This document shows positions 1-7,785 of a stretch of 64,000 nucleotides of DNA, piece after piece (position 1 is the first letter of the stretch; each line of letters opens with the position of its first letter). A program made the position numbers and the translations under genes. The notes under the pieces were generated by a model. It was not told the DNA's origin and did no database searches. It saw only the letters and a program-made list of their open reading frames with translations. The stretch is from MWDV01 sp964634255 (GTDB lineage Bacteria; Verrucomicrobiota; Verrucomicrobiia; Limisphaerales; MWDV01), in contig CAZWJC010000007.1 in the NCBI GenBank assembly GCA_964634255.1, positions 4,639 through 68,638 on the forward strand, written 5' to 3'.

Positions 1-905
1 AGGCCGCGCCCCTTGTCGCTCACCGAGAGCGTCAACTCCGCGTCTGCCACCTTTAACTCCACGCGCACTGGCGTGCCGGGCTTGGAAAACTTGAAGGCGT
101 TCTGCAGCAACTCGTCCACGATCTTGGAAAGATACTCCTCCGCCATGGGCACGCGGTGATCGAGCAAGACAAGCGTCAGGTCGCTTTCCCGATGCATCGT
201 CTCGGCGATCGCCTGTGCCTTGTCCTCAATCACCCGCTTGGGGAAGGGCGTCGGCTTCTTCCGCAACGCTGCGGTCTTCGCGGGGTCGCTGCCCAGCAGT
301 TCCAATTGCGCGTAAATGAGGAAGTTCTCGATCAACCGCATCAGCCGGCGACCGGACTCATTGATGACCTGCCCCATCTCGGCAACCTCGGCAGGCTGGA
401 GGCTCTCGGCATCGGTGCTGAGAATTTCGCCATAGGCCAGAATCCCATTCAATGGCGTTCGCAGTTCGTGTGGAAGCGCGAGGCTGATACTGTTGCGCAA
501 ATCCGCCAGCTTGCGTTCCGCCAGTTGACGCATCTCATTCGCCTTGCGCAGCCGTGCCTCCACCGCGCCACAAAGCTGGTCCGCAGTGAACGGTTTGGGC
601 AAGTAATCGTCTGCGCCCAGCTCCATCCCATGCCGCATGCCGGCCGGATCCGCATAACCCGTCATCAGGATGAACGGAATGGCCGCTGTGGCAGGCGTCT
701 CCCGCAGCGCGGCCAACGTCCCGTAGCCATTGACCTGTTGCATGTTGACGTCGCACAACACCAAATCGGGCAGATGCTGGCGGGCCAGTTCAATGCCTTG
801 ACTCCCATCCGAGGCCTCGATAACCGCGAAGCCTCGAAGGTCGAGCACGACTTTCACCATCTCTCGCAGCCACTCTTCATCGTCAATGACGAGGATTTTT
901 TTCAT
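1..905 (-). CDS. Response regulator receiver-histidine kinase hybrid, C-terminus beyond the window
   Basis: The frame is open from an ATG at 903-905 to the window edge, so the 3' end is missing. Residues 1-120 form a receiver domain: it opens MKKILVIDDE, with acidic D8/D9, probable phospho-acceptor D52 (LCDVNM) and the conserved lysine K104 in LPKPF. A dimerisation/phosphoacceptor helix follows with H146 in the motif HELRTPLNG, then an HATPase domain with the N box DELLQNAFKFS and the beginning of a G1 box (SDKGRG) just before the edge. This is a cytoplasmic signalling protein with no membrane segment in the visible part; the receiver-first order suggests it takes phosphate from, or is tuned by, another kinase. 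The frame stays open upstream to an ATG pair near 1060, but the canonical MKKILVIDDE start is preferred. Target unknown; it reads in the same direction as the BMC operon, 373 bases downstream of it. Confidence 0.9.
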   Translation of the reverse strand, partial: MKKILVIDDEEWLREMVKVVLDLRGFAVIEASDGSQGIELARQHLPDLVLCDVNMQQVNGYGTLAALRETPATAAIPFILMTGYADPAGMRHGMELGADDYLPKPFTADQLCGAVEARLRKANEMRQLAERKLADLRNSISLALPHELRTPLNGILAYGEILSTDAESLQPAEVAEMGQVINESGRRLMRLIENFLIYAQLELLGSDPAKTAALRKKPTPFPKRVIEDKAQAIAETMHRESDLTLVLLDHRVPMAEEYLSKIVDELLQNAFKFSKPGTPVRVELKVADAELTLSVSDKGRG

Positions 906-1278
906 CGCGCGTGTACCGCCCGACACCTGCCCCGACCCGGCAACCACATCGCGCAGGGGCAGCAGTGCGCTGCCCGGCGGTCTCCCCTTTTCCGGATCAA
1001 AACAAACCTCCGTCTGCGCCGTGACTTCGCAAACGTCGGAACAGGCAGATGTCATCATCGCTCGAATTAGTTCCGTTTCCCCAGCAGGAGAATCGTTGCT
1101 GCCTCCGAAGCAAGATGTTGGCCAGCAAGACGACGTCCCCCCGGCTGTCCGGAAACATGTCGGGATTGGACAGGATTGGGGCTACGTAGGAGAGACGCGG
1201 ACAAGTTGCGGTAAAAACTCCGTGTCACGAAGAGGAACAGTGCGTCCAGATTTCACACGGCCCATCCGTGCGGCAAGT
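906..1278. other. Gap between BMC operon end and kinase gene
   Basis: No convincing gene on either strand. A weak 5-bp hairpin (CACGG-CCCAT-CCGTG, 1257-1271) lies just after the last BMC-operon stop and could be a poor terminator. The kinase frame is open backwards through about 150 bases of this gap, so an N-terminally longer kinase is possible but unlikely. Confidence 0.5.
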
Positions 1279-2571
1279 TCAGTCGAACTTCCGCGTCAGC
1301 CGGGCGTGATGATACGCGCGGCGTTGGACCGGGGTCATGCGCTCGAAGTCCGGCGCATCGTTCGCCAGCTTCGGCCAAGTCGCCGCTTCGGCGTGCCCGG
1401 AGTTTGGCGTTGGCGACTTGGGATCGACGCTCGCGGGCGACGACTTCGCGGAAGCCAACGGGCTATTCCGCACCTCCACCGTCGCCCGGCGCGTGGCGCT
1501 GCCGTCGTAGCTCATCGCTTGGTCGGTGAGTTTCAAATCGTCTTCCAGCGAACGATGCGGCTTGATTCGCTTACCCTGGAGCACGCCGTGGTAGGCACGG
1601 ACGGCTTCCTCAGGGTTCAGTTTCCCGTCGGTGATGAGCCGGAGCATCTCGATGAACGCGAGCTGGTGCTCGGCGTTGTTGATCTTGCGGCCGAATAGGG
1701 CGACCCGCGCGCCGTGTTTCTGCGCGTCGTGAATCAGCCGGAACGCGTCGTAGGTCGTGCCCGCGCTGCCGCCGAGGATGCCGACGACGAGGTTCGGGTC
1801 GTACTGCGCCAGTTCCTCCATCGCCTTCGGCCCGTGATAGACGATCTTCAAGAACACCGGCCGGCCGGACTCCGGCACGCCGGCGAGTGTGCGAAGAATG
1901 TTGTCGTTGATGAACTCACCCAGCTTCTCCGCCGCCACGCCACTGTCCACGTTCGGATCGAAGACCTCGAGGAAGTGCCGGAACTTCTTCCGCTCGGCTT
2001 CTTCCCGAAAGGCTTTGTACCAAAGCAGTGCCTCGCGATCCTGCTCCAGGTCGTTAACAAACGTGACGGAATACAGGCCAAGATTCGCGCCGGGGAACTC
2101 ATCGTTCGTCCGGTCGCACTCGACTTCGCCGCACTGGATATGATCAATCGTCGCGCTACGGAATGGTTGCGAGGCTTCGCGGGTGTAGCAGCCGTGACGC
2201 ACGGCCCAAACGTCGGTCGTGTCGTTGGCTCGCGCCGCCGGCGTGACGTGCGAGTTCTTAAACAGCCCTTCCTTGATCGTGAGTTGCTCGTTTACGTATG
2301 CGGACATCAGCATGATGTCCACGAGGCCCTGGTGCGTGACTTCGCGGATGATGTCGAGAAACTCCGGCAGGTTGCGGTAGCCGAACTCGTCGCGCGTCCA
2401 AACCTCCGGCGAGAATCGCGCCGGCCTTGCCCCGCGCTGGGCCAGGTAACTACGCGGGCCGGTCGCTCGCACACCGAACGCCATGTCCGCATCCTTCGCA
2501 TCGGCGATGATGAACGCCCGCGAAGAACGGTTGGCTTTGATCTCGGCAAGTTTCTGTTCGAGCGATTTCAC
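1279..2571 (-). CDS. Aldolase-fold (TIM barrel) protein at the end of the BMC operon
   Basis: 430 residues, GTG start overlapping the stop of the upstream toxin gene by one base (TAGTG), so probably translationally coupled. The sequence alternates strands and helices like a TIM barrel. K242 sits in a hydrophobic strand (VFLKIVYHG) where class I aldolases such as DeoC or LacD carry the Schiff-base lysine, and LGGSAGTT (about 266-273) looks like a phosphate-binding turn. Residues after about 365 are low-complexity, rich in S, P and A. I do not recognise a precise family. Its position in a microcompartment operon that already has a class II aldolase suggests either a second carbon-carbon lyase for a related sugar phosphate or a helper enzyme for DHAP/lactaldehyde handling. 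Function is inferred from fold-like motifs and context only; moderate confidence in the fold, low in the reaction. Confidence 0.5.
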   Translation of the reverse strand: MKSLEQKLAEIKANRSSRAFIIADAKDADMAFGVRATGPRSYLAQRGARPARFSPEVWTRDEFGYRNLPEFLDIIREVTHQGLVDIMLMSAYVNEQLTIKEGLFKNSHVTPAARANDTTDVWAVRHGCYTREASQPFRSATIDHIQCGEVECDRTNDEFPGANLGLYSVTFVNDLEQDREALLWYKAFREEAERKKFRHFLEVFDPNVDSGVAAEKLGEFINDNILRTLAGVPESGRPVFLKIVYHGPKAMEELAQYDPNLVVGILGGSAGTTYDAFRLIHDAQKHGARVALFGRKINNAEHQLAFIEMLRLITDGKLNPEEAVRAYHGVLQGKRIKPHRSLEDDLKLTDQAMSYDGSATRRATVEVRNSPLASAKSSPASVDPKSPTPNSGHAEAATWPKLANDAPDFERMTPVQRRAYHHARLTRKFD

Positions 2572-3062
2572 TATTCGGATTCCCTTGCTTGTTGCAGCAC
2601 CCGCTTCCGGAGTTCGTCGCTGATCCTGAAGGTTGTCTTGCTTGCCAGCCGGTCAAGTTCGCCGCGCACGCTCGCAACCAATCCCCGCGACTTGGCTTCA
2701 ACAAGCAGCCCGAGAGTGCCGACGACGCGCACCCCAAGCTTGACTGCTTCTTGTCGCCCTTCCGCTTCATCAATGATCAGCAATGCGCCCAATTCTCTGG
2801 CCAAGGCAATCGCCTCGCGCTCGCCAGGATCGAGTTGTCTGAGTTCAGCGACTGCGGATGCCGGCGCCAACACCTTGATCCAGCCCCGCGTCACCGCGGC
2901 CTTGGTTTCAGCCGCTTCAGGATATGCCGCCCCTTGATTGATCAGTTCGTTCCAAACCGCCGGAGGAATCAGCACCTCACCGTAAAGTTCCCGGAGCCAA
3001 TCGAAATGCCCGAGCCGGGTCAGATAGACCAACGGGGAAGTGTCAGAGACAACTGCGGGCAT
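2571..3062 (-). CDS. PIN-domain toxin, DUF3368 type
   Basis: 163 residues. The N-terminus VVSDTSPLVYL has the first PIN acidic residue (D7) followed by the SPL typical of DUF3368 proteins, and IIDEAEGR near residue 97 supplies the later acidic pair. PIN toxins are Mg-dependent RNases. The gene overlaps the 3' end of the preceding UPF0175-type gene by 20 bases, the usual arrangement for such a pair, and its own stop overlaps the start of the aldolase-fold gene. It lies inside the BMC transcription unit, an unusual place for a toxin-antitoxin module, and implies late insertion. RNase activity and toxicity are inferred from the family. Confidence 0.85.
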   Translation of the reverse strand: MPAVVSDTSPLVYLTRLGHFDWLRELYGEVLIPPAVWNELINQGAAYPEAAETKAAVTRGWIKVLAPASAVAELRQLDPGEREAIALARELGALLIIDEAEGRQEAVKLGVRVVGTLGLLVEAKSRGLVASVRGELDRLASKTTFRISDELRKRVLQQARESE

Positions 3063-3303
3063 AGGCTAGGTCTTGCTCCAACATTTCCTGGGTGTACGGG
3101 AAGGGCACGTTACGCGCCATCAGCACATCCATGAACTGCCAACGATTCAAACCCGCGAACTCGGCAGCCCGACGCGTGGACCACTTGCCCTCGCGATACA
3201 TCTCGATGGCCAGTTCCAGCTTCGCGTTCTGCGCCACTTCTTCGGGCGTTGAACCGAAACTACGCGTGAACGCCTCGGGAATCTCAATTGTCACCGTGCT
3301 CAT
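3043..3303 (-). CDS. UPF0175-family antitoxin
   Basis: 86 residues, beginning MSTVTIEIPEAF. The middle contains the family pattern: an ELAIEMYREGKWSTRRAAEFAGL stretch (about 30-52, a helix-turn-helix in which 'gklS..raAelaGl' is typical) and then WQFMDVLMARNVPFPY. UPF0175 proteins pair with DUF3368 PIN toxins, act as the antidote and usually repress their own promoter. Its 3' end overlaps the toxin start. The 45-base space to the class II aldolase stop is too short to show a clear separate promoter, so it may be co-transcribed with the BMC genes. Confidence 0.85.
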   Translation of the reverse strand: MSTVTIEIPEAFTRSFGSTPEEVAQNAKLELAIEMYREGKWSTRRAAEFAGLNRWQFMDVLMARNVPFPYTQEMLEQDLAYARSCL

Positions 3304-3348
3304 GGTCGCACTGTAGCACCTTCCAGCTTCAGATCGAAAGGCGCGTTT

Positions 3349-4413
3349 TCACTTCATCCGCGCCAGAATCTGATCCGTGATGGCCTGCACCGCCTTTTCG
3401 GCCTCTTCATCCAAACCTGCCTCTGTCTCGGTTTTCGCCGGCACCTGGCAACTCACGCCCGGACGCCACTCGTCGTTGTCGCACAGCTCACATTCCTTAA
3501 GGCCGTAGCGGGGATCGACATAGCCGAGACTCTGCTTGATCTTGAGCAAATCCTGGAGCTGTCCCGGCGTGAACGTGTTCGGCGTCTTGCCAAGTTGCGC
3601 AGCGACCAGCAACGTGCGGCAATACGCTTCGATGATCTCCATCCGCCAGTAAGCTTCCTCGATGTTGTTGTGCGACCACGTCACCACGCCGTGGTTGGCC
3701 ATGAGAATGGTGTTGTGCTTGTCCACCAGATCGGCGACGAGTTGGCCCATCTCGGGCGTGCCGGGCGTGCGATACGGCGCGATCGCCACGCTGGCGAAGA
3801 CCTCGTATTCCGGGATCATGCACGTCGGCGGCACAATGCCCGCCACGGCGAACCCGGTCGCGTACGGCGGATGGCAATGGCATGAGGCCATCACCTTCGG
3901 CTGCCGCTTCATCATCTGCAGATGCATCAGAATTTCGCTCGTGCGCTTCTTCACACCGCAAAGCTGGCTGCCCTCGAAATCCACCAGGCACATGTCCTCT
4001 GGTTTGAGCGAACCCTTGCTCACCAGCGTAGGCGTGCAGAGCGCCAAGTCTTCGCCGACGCGGATGGCCATGTTGCCGCCGTTGCCGTCCACGTAGGCGC
4101 GTTGCCAAAGCCGCTTGCCCATCTCGCAAATCTGCTCCTTCAACGAATGGCAATACGGCGAATTGAAAAAGGCTTCCAGCTCCGCCTTCGAGGACTTCGA
4201 CGTGAGAGGCTTCGCCGGCGGAAGCGGCTTTTCCGGGGCAGCCGCAGCGGGCTTCACACCTGTCGCCGCCGACTTCACGCCGCCGCCCGATTCCAAGTCG
4301 CGCAAGTAGTCACGCGCCGACGGCGTGAGAATGGCGTCCGCCGGCAGGTTGCGAACATCCTGCTCCTGGCGAACCATGGCTTCCAAATCGCGAAGACTGA
4401 TAACCTGTTTCAT
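3349..4413 (-). CDS. BMC class II (fuculose/rhamnulose-phosphate type) aldolase
   Basis: Signature enzyme of the compartment: zinc-dependent class II aldolase/adducin fold, expected to split L-fuculose- or L-rhamnulose-1-phosphate into DHAP and lactaldehyde. I take the ATG at 4411-4413 (MKQVISLRDLEAM, 354 aa), 20 bases after the preceding BMC-P stop; an in-frame GTG at 4446 would overlap that gene. Zinc histidines are visible in SCHCHPPYATGFA and MANHGVVTW. The enzyme is extended at both ends. The N-terminus is an amphipathic helix (ISLRDLEAMVRQ), then ADAILTPSARDYL, a motif I associate with other compartment proteins, then an Ala/Pro/Lys linker to about residue 90. The C-terminus has a Cys pair (ECELCDND), then a charged linker and a second amphipathic helix ending DQILARMK. 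The helices look like encapsulation peptides. Family call strong, exact sugar inferred. Confidence 0.9.
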   Translation of the reverse strand: MKQVISLRDLEAMVRQEQDVRNLPADAILTPSARDYLRDLESGGGVKSAATGVKPAAAAPEKPLPPAKPLTSKSSKAELEAFFNSPYCHSLKEQICEMGKRLWQRAYVDGNGGNMAIRVGEDLALCTPTLVSKGSLKPEDMCLVDFEGSQLCGVKKRTSEILMHLQMMKRQPKVMASCHCHPPYATGFAVAGIVPPTCMIPEYEVFASVAIAPYRTPGTPEMGQLVADLVDKHNTILMANHGVVTWSHNNIEEAYWRMEIIEAYCRTLLVAAQLGKTPNTFTPGQLQDLLKIKQSLGYVDPRYGLKECELCDNDEWRPGVSCQVPAKTETEAGLDEEAEKAVQAITDQILARMK

Positions 4414-4433
4414 GACTCTGTTCCCAAATTCAT

Positions 4434-4739
4434 TCAGCCCTGCCACGGGCTGTAAAACATCTCGTCCACCAGCGCGGCGCTGATGGCGTCAATCGGCGTC
4501 GGCTTCTCAAACGGCTGGGCCGCTTCCGCGCCTTCCTCGTATCCGATGACCTGCCCTACCCCACCGCCAAGCGCGTCATAAACCACCGGGCTGGCATCTT
4601 TGCCCAAGCTGAGCGGCGCATATAGGCCGCGCGCGTATTGCTCGCGACCAAACGGGCTGACAAGGAGAAAACGCCCACCTTCCAACGCGGGCACCGTTTT
4701 GCTCAACGTCACGCGACCGATGACCGTGCCGAGCTTCAT
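4434..4739 (-). CDS. BMC-P shell pentamer protein (EutN/CcmL family)
   Basis: 101 residues with the single EutN/CcmL beta-barrel fold: starts MKLGTVIGRVTLSKTVPALEGGRFLLVSP, and ends with the DAISAALVDEMFYSPW helix-tail seen in one subclass of planctomycete/verrucomicrobial BMC-P. Such proteins form pentamers that cap the vertices of the icosahedral shell. The ATG overlaps the stop of the upstream BMC-P by four bases (ATGA). One of three BMC-P paralogues in the operon, clearly different in sequence from the others, so the vertices may be of several kinds. Confidence 0.93.
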   Translation of the reverse strand: MKLGTVIGRVTLSKTVPALEGGRFLLVSPFGREQYARGLYAPLSLGKDASPVVYDALGGGVGQVIGYEEGAEAAQPFEKPTPIDAISAALVDEMFYSPWQG

Positions 4740-5014
4740 ACGCGCACTCCCGGTTCATGCTCATCCACCACGCCCACCACGAGCCAGCGGACTGGGCTCT
4801 TGTTCTCGCCGACGGCTTTGCGCGCCGCCGCCCCGTCTGACGAAATCACCACCTGCTGATGCATGCCGGCGCCGTGCGAGTCAATCGCCACTATCGGCGA
4901 GCCTTCAGTCTGCCCGTTCGTCCCGATCGGCTGGCAAATCACCAGCCGCCAGCCCTCGAAGCTCGGATGCTTGCGGGTGGCGACGACGTTGCCTTCAACG
5001 CGGGCGAGGAGCAT
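4736..5014 (-). CDS. BMC-P shell pentamer protein (EutN/CcmL family)
   Basis: 92 residues: MLLARVEGNVVATRKHPSFEGWRLVICQP is the typical first half of an EutN/CcmL barrel; the second half carries the conserved IVAIDSHGAG and VVISSDGAAAR turns and ends VVGVVDEHE. Vertex protein of the shell. Three bases separate it from the aldehyde dehydrogenase stop, and its own stop overlaps the next BMC-P start. Compared with the 7065-7376 paralogue it shares the 'ARVEG.VVAT.K.PS' opening, suggesting the two arose by duplication within BMC-P. Confidence 0.95.
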   Translation of the reverse strand: MLLARVEGNVVATRKHPSFEGWRLVICQPIGTNGQTEGSPIVAIDSHGAGMHQQVVISSDGAAARKAVGENKSPVRWLVVGVVDEHEPGVRV

Positions 5015-5017
5015 GGC

Positions 5018-6526
5018 TCAGAAAATCCTCAGCTTGTCCACCATCACGCACCGGCGAACACGCGTGAACGTGCGCGGATTGCAGATACCCTCGCCCGTCG
5101 TCGTGGCGATGGAAAAGTTGGAGTAGCCTTCGCCGCCGCTGCCCAAGCCCGCAAGGCAAGAACCGTTCTTGATGAACAGTGTTGTTTCGAGCGCCTTGCC
5201 CATCGCCGTCATGTTCGCCACGTCGTGTGAATGGATGATCGCCGAGTGTTTGTAGCCATGCTCAGCTTTCTTCGCCGCGGCGATGCCTTCCTCGACGGTC
5301 TTCACGCGGACCACCGGCACGAAAGGCATCATCTGCTCTTCCTCGACGAACAAATGATCGGCATGCGTTTCGGCGAACAAGAGCTGTGTGCCCGCCGGAA
5401 TCGTCGCGCCAGCGATCTTCGCCAGCACTTCGGGATCTCTGCCAATCAAGTCGCGATTCACGACCGGATGCGGACAGCCGGCGCCTTGTCCGGGCGGAAA
5501 AACGAACGCCGCCTTTGCCAGTCGCTCCACCTGCGCGTCGTTCAGGCGATACGCGCCCGCTCTTTCCAGCGCCGCCATGAACTTGTCGAAGAACGGTTCG
5601 AGCACGAATACTTCCTTTTCACCGATGCAGAGCAAATTGTTGTCGTAGGCTGCGCCAAAGACGACGCACTTCGCAGCGTTCGTCAGGCAGCTCGTGCCGT
5701 CCACCAAAACCGGCGGGTTGCCCGGCCCGGCGCACACGGCGCGCTTGCCGCTGGCCATAGCCGCTTTCACCACACCCGGCCCGCCCGTCACACAGAGCAG
5801 TCGAACGTTCTCGTTCTTGGCGATGGCGCTGAAGGATTCCAACGTCGGCGGGTCCACGATGCACGCGAGGTTCTCGATGCCGAGCTCCCGGTGGATTGTC
5901 TGGTTGAAAAACCGCGCCGCCGTCACCGCGCACTTGTAGGCGCCCGGATGCGCGTTGAACACCGCCGCGTTACCCGCCGCTGCCATGCTGATGATGTTGC
6001 ACGCCATCGTCGGGATCGAGTGCGTGCTGGGCGTGACTGCACCGATGACCCCGAACGGCGCAAACTCCTCCAGCGTGATGCCGTGATCGCCGCTCAGGCC
6101 GTAGGGATTCAAAAACTCTACGCCCGGGATGCCGCGCTGGCCTTTCAGTTTCTCGATCTTGTGGTCGAGCCGGCCGATCTTGGTCTCGTCGAGTTCCAGC
6201 CGTCCCCATTCCTCCGCCTTCGTCCAGCAAATCTCTTTGACCAGCTCAATGACTTTCTTGCGGCCCGCCACACCGGCTTCGGATAACTGCTGGTAAGCTT
6301 CGTGCGCCGCGGCACACGCTTCGTTGGCATCCTGAAAAACGCCAAACTTGCCGCGGCTGACCTTCGCCGCCGGCTTCGCGCCGATCGGGCAGCCGCAAGC
6401 TGGATTCACGACAGGCGAAACAACTGGCGTGGCAGGTGTGGCGGCGGCGGGTGTCTGTGTGCCGCCCAAGCGGCCCAAGACTTCAGCGACTACATCACGA
6501 ATCAAAGTTTCGTTCACTGCACTCAC
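5018..6526 (-). CDS. CoA-acylating aldehyde dehydrogenase, PduP-like, BMC-targeted
   Basis: 502 residues. Catalyses oxidation of an aldehyde (here probably lactaldehyde) with NAD and CoA to an acyl-CoA inside the shell. Probable catalytic cysteine C300 in YDNNLLCIGEKEVF; the CVTGGPGVV and AGPGNPPVLVD stretches are typical of the PduP/EutE type. Residues 1-21 (MSAVNETLIRDVVAEVLGRL) form an amphipathic helix, followed by a Pro/Ala linker and a CGCPIG cluster: a classic N-terminal encapsulation peptide plus linker. Starts with GTG, overlapping by four bases (GTGA) the stop of the small membrane-protein gene upstream. Family assignment strong; lactaldehyde as substrate is inferred from the aldolase in the operon. 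Confidence 0.95.
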   Translation of the reverse strand: MSAVNETLIRDVVAEVLGRLGGTQTPAAATPATPVVSPVVNPACGCPIGAKPAAKVSRGKFGVFQDANEACAAAHEAYQQLSEAGVAGRKKVIELVKEICWTKAEEWGRLELDETKIGRLDHKIEKLKGQRGIPGVEFLNPYGLSGDHGITLEEFAPFGVIGAVTPSTHSIPTMACNIISMAAAGNAAVFNAHPGAYKCAVTAARFFNQTIHRELGIENLACIVDPPTLESFSAIAKNENVRLLCVTGGPGVVKAAMASGKRAVCAGPGNPPVLVDGTSCLTNAAKCVVFGAAYDNNLLCIGEKEVFVLEPFFDKFMAALERAGAYRLNDAQVERLAKAAFVFPPGQGAGCPHPVVNRDLIGRDPEVLAKIAGATIPAGTQLLFAETHADHLFVEEEQMMPFVPVVRVKTVEEGIAAAKKAEHGYKHSAIIHSHDVANMTAMGKALETTLFIKNGSCLAGLGSGGEGYSNFSIATTTGEGICNPRTFTRVRRCVMVDKLRIF

Positions 6527-7056
6527 GTTGTTTTCGCCTTCTTTCGTTTGGTTTTCTTCCTTCTCGTTGTCGTTGCAGACCTCCGCTTAGATAGTACTTC
6601 CTTCAACAACGATTCAACCTTGGCAGCCGGTAATTCTTCGCCGGTCGCAACACGAAGAACCGTTTCCTCAAAATATTCATCACCCTTTTCTATGCCGCGG
6701 ACGATGAGCTCAACCGGCTCGTGATGTCTGTCACCCCTCTTAATTCCATCCGACCGTGCCTTGATAATTGCGGCAACAAGATTGATAACAGCAGCACTTA
6801 ACGTCACGCCGGCAGCTGCATACTGAACCCACGTCAGAATCTCAGGACCACTCTCATGCTCTTCAAGCCGAAATACTTCTGAGTCCCTGTGCGACCAGAG
6901 CGCATCAATATCGCGATATGCCGATGGACAACAAGAGCGATGGAAACACCCTGCCGTCGCGCGAATCTTGATCGAAACGGCAAGCCCTGCGGATTGAGAA
7001 CCCCGCGCAAAGCTCGCCATCCGGTCACGAAATTGAGCCTGCCAGTAAGTGTCCAT
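6523..7056 (-). CDS. Small single-pass membrane protein of unknown function inside BMC operon
   Basis: 177 residues if started at the ATG 7054-7056 (MDTYWQAQF), eight bases after the preceding BMC-P stop; a longer frame upstream only overlaps that gene. There is one clear hydrophobic segment (about 75-100, LTWVQYAAAGVTLSAAVINL), then a charged region (ARSDGIKRGDRHHEP), then ELIVRGIEKGDEYFEETVLRV and a very basic C-terminus rich in Lys/Arg/Thr. The first 70 residues look less protein-like, so the true start could be internal. The DNA is visibly more AT-rich than the shell genes on both sides. Not a recognised BMC component. The anchor followed by a small charged domain resembles accessory proteins carried by mobile modules, but I cannot name a family. 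Its stop overlaps the aldehyde dehydrogenase start, so it is probably translated with it. Confidence 0.5.
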   Translation of the reverse strand: MDTYWQAQFRDRMASFARGSQSAGLAVSIKIRATAGCFHRSCCPSAYRDIDALWSHRDSEVFRLEEHESGPEILTWVQYAAAGVTLSAAVINLVAAIIKARSDGIKRGDRHHEPVELIVRGIEKGDEYFEETVLRVATGEELPAAKVESLLKEVLSKRRSATTTRRKKTKRKKAKTT

Positions 7057-7064
7057 TCGTGTTC

Positions 7065-7376
7065 TCAGGCTTTGGCGCTGAAAACCTGTTTCCCCAGCAC
7101 GTCCACCGTGTCCACAATCCCGATGATAACGGCGTCCACGGGCGCGTCCTTCATGCCGGGGGCGAGACGGGCCGAGCTGCCTTGTGTAAAGAGCACCATC
7201 TCGCCGACGCCCGCACCCACGCTGTCCACCGCCACGATGGTGTTCGCGCCGGGGCGAAACTTCGTGGGGTCTTTGTCGTCCACGAGCTGGGGGCGCAGCA
7301 ACAGCATCTTGCGCCCGCTCATGGACGGGTCTTTCTTGGTCGCGACAACCGCGCCTTCGACTTTGGCCAAAAACAT
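7065..7376 (-). CDS. BMC-P shell pentamer protein (EutN/CcmL family)
   Basis: 103 residues: MFLAKVEGAVVATKKDPSMSGRKMLLLRP, then IVAVDSVGAGVGEMVLFTQGSSAR and VIGIVDTVDV, the full set of EutN/CcmL barrel motifs. Vertex pentamer of the shell. First BMC-P in transcription order, preceded by an inverted-repeat element (7381-7464) that separates it from the BMC-H gene. This looks the most canonical of the three BMC-P paralogues. Confidence 0.95.
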   Translation of the reverse strand: MFLAKVEGAVVATKKDPSMSGRKMLLLRPQLVDDKDPTKFRPGANTIVAVDSVGAGVGEMVLFTQGSSARLAPGMKDAPVDAVIIGIVDTVDVLGKQVFSAKA

Positions 7377-7380
7377 TGGA

Positions 7381-7464
7381 GTCAGTAGTTCGTAGCCAGT
7401 GGTCAGTAGCAGAAGTAGTCGTGGGCGTAGTGTCTGACACGAACTACTGACTACTGACTACTGA
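7381..7464. repeat. Low-complexity inverted repeat with heptamer tandem array
   Basis: Arms GTCAGTAGTTCGT (7381-7393) and ACGAACTACTGAC (7439-7451) are perfect reverse complements. The right arm runs into three tandem CTACTGA heptamers (7444-7464). The element fills the gap between a BMC-H and a BMC-P gene and could fold into a hairpin in the message, acting as an mRNA processing or attenuation site, or be a neutral insertion. Confidence 0.8.
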
Positions 7465-7468
7465 CGAG

Positions 7469-7753
7469 TTACTTCTTCTTCGGCAGCACCGCTTCCACGT
7501 CCGCATGCGGACGGGCGATGACATGCACGCTGACCACTTCGCCTTTGATGGCTTTGATGGCCTGCGCGCCGGCATCCGTGGCGGCTTTCACTGCGGCGAC
7601 GTCGCCCACGACGCATGCCGTGACGAGCGCATTGCCGACTTGCATCATCGGGCCGGCGAGCTCGACGTTCGCCGCCTTGAGCATCGCGTCTGTGCCCTCG
7701 ACGAGGGCTACGAGGCCGCGCGTTTCAATCATGCCAATTGCTTGTTGTGCCAT
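7469..7753 (-). CDS. BMC-H shell hexamer protein
   Basis: 94 residues, one BMC (Pfam00936-type) domain: MAQQAIGMIETRGLVALVEGTDAMLKAANV, GDVAAVKAATDAGAQA and HVIARPHADVE are the canonical segments. The last stretch (IARPH) is the diagnostic end of the fold, and the tail is a short PKKK. BMC-H hexamers make the shell facets, with metabolites passing through the central pore. Third of three BMC-H genes in the operon. The pore-proximal turn sequence differs among the three, so pore selectivity may differ. Confidence 0.97.
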   Translation of the reverse strand: MAQQAIGMIETRGLVALVEGTDAMLKAANVELAGPMMQVGNALVTACVVGDVAAVKAATDAGAQAIKAIKGEVVSVHVIARPHADVEAVLPKKK

Positions 7754-7785
7754 AGATTTCTTTTCAGTTGCGTGTTGTGAAATTG

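Noticed and set aside
156..1070. 304-codon plus-strand frame at the window start
   Set aside because: Antisense to a clear receiver/histidine-kinase gene.
7057..7440. Longer N-terminus for the small membrane protein
   Set aside because: It would read through the BMC-P gene in another frame; its sequence is Arg/His-rich shadow.
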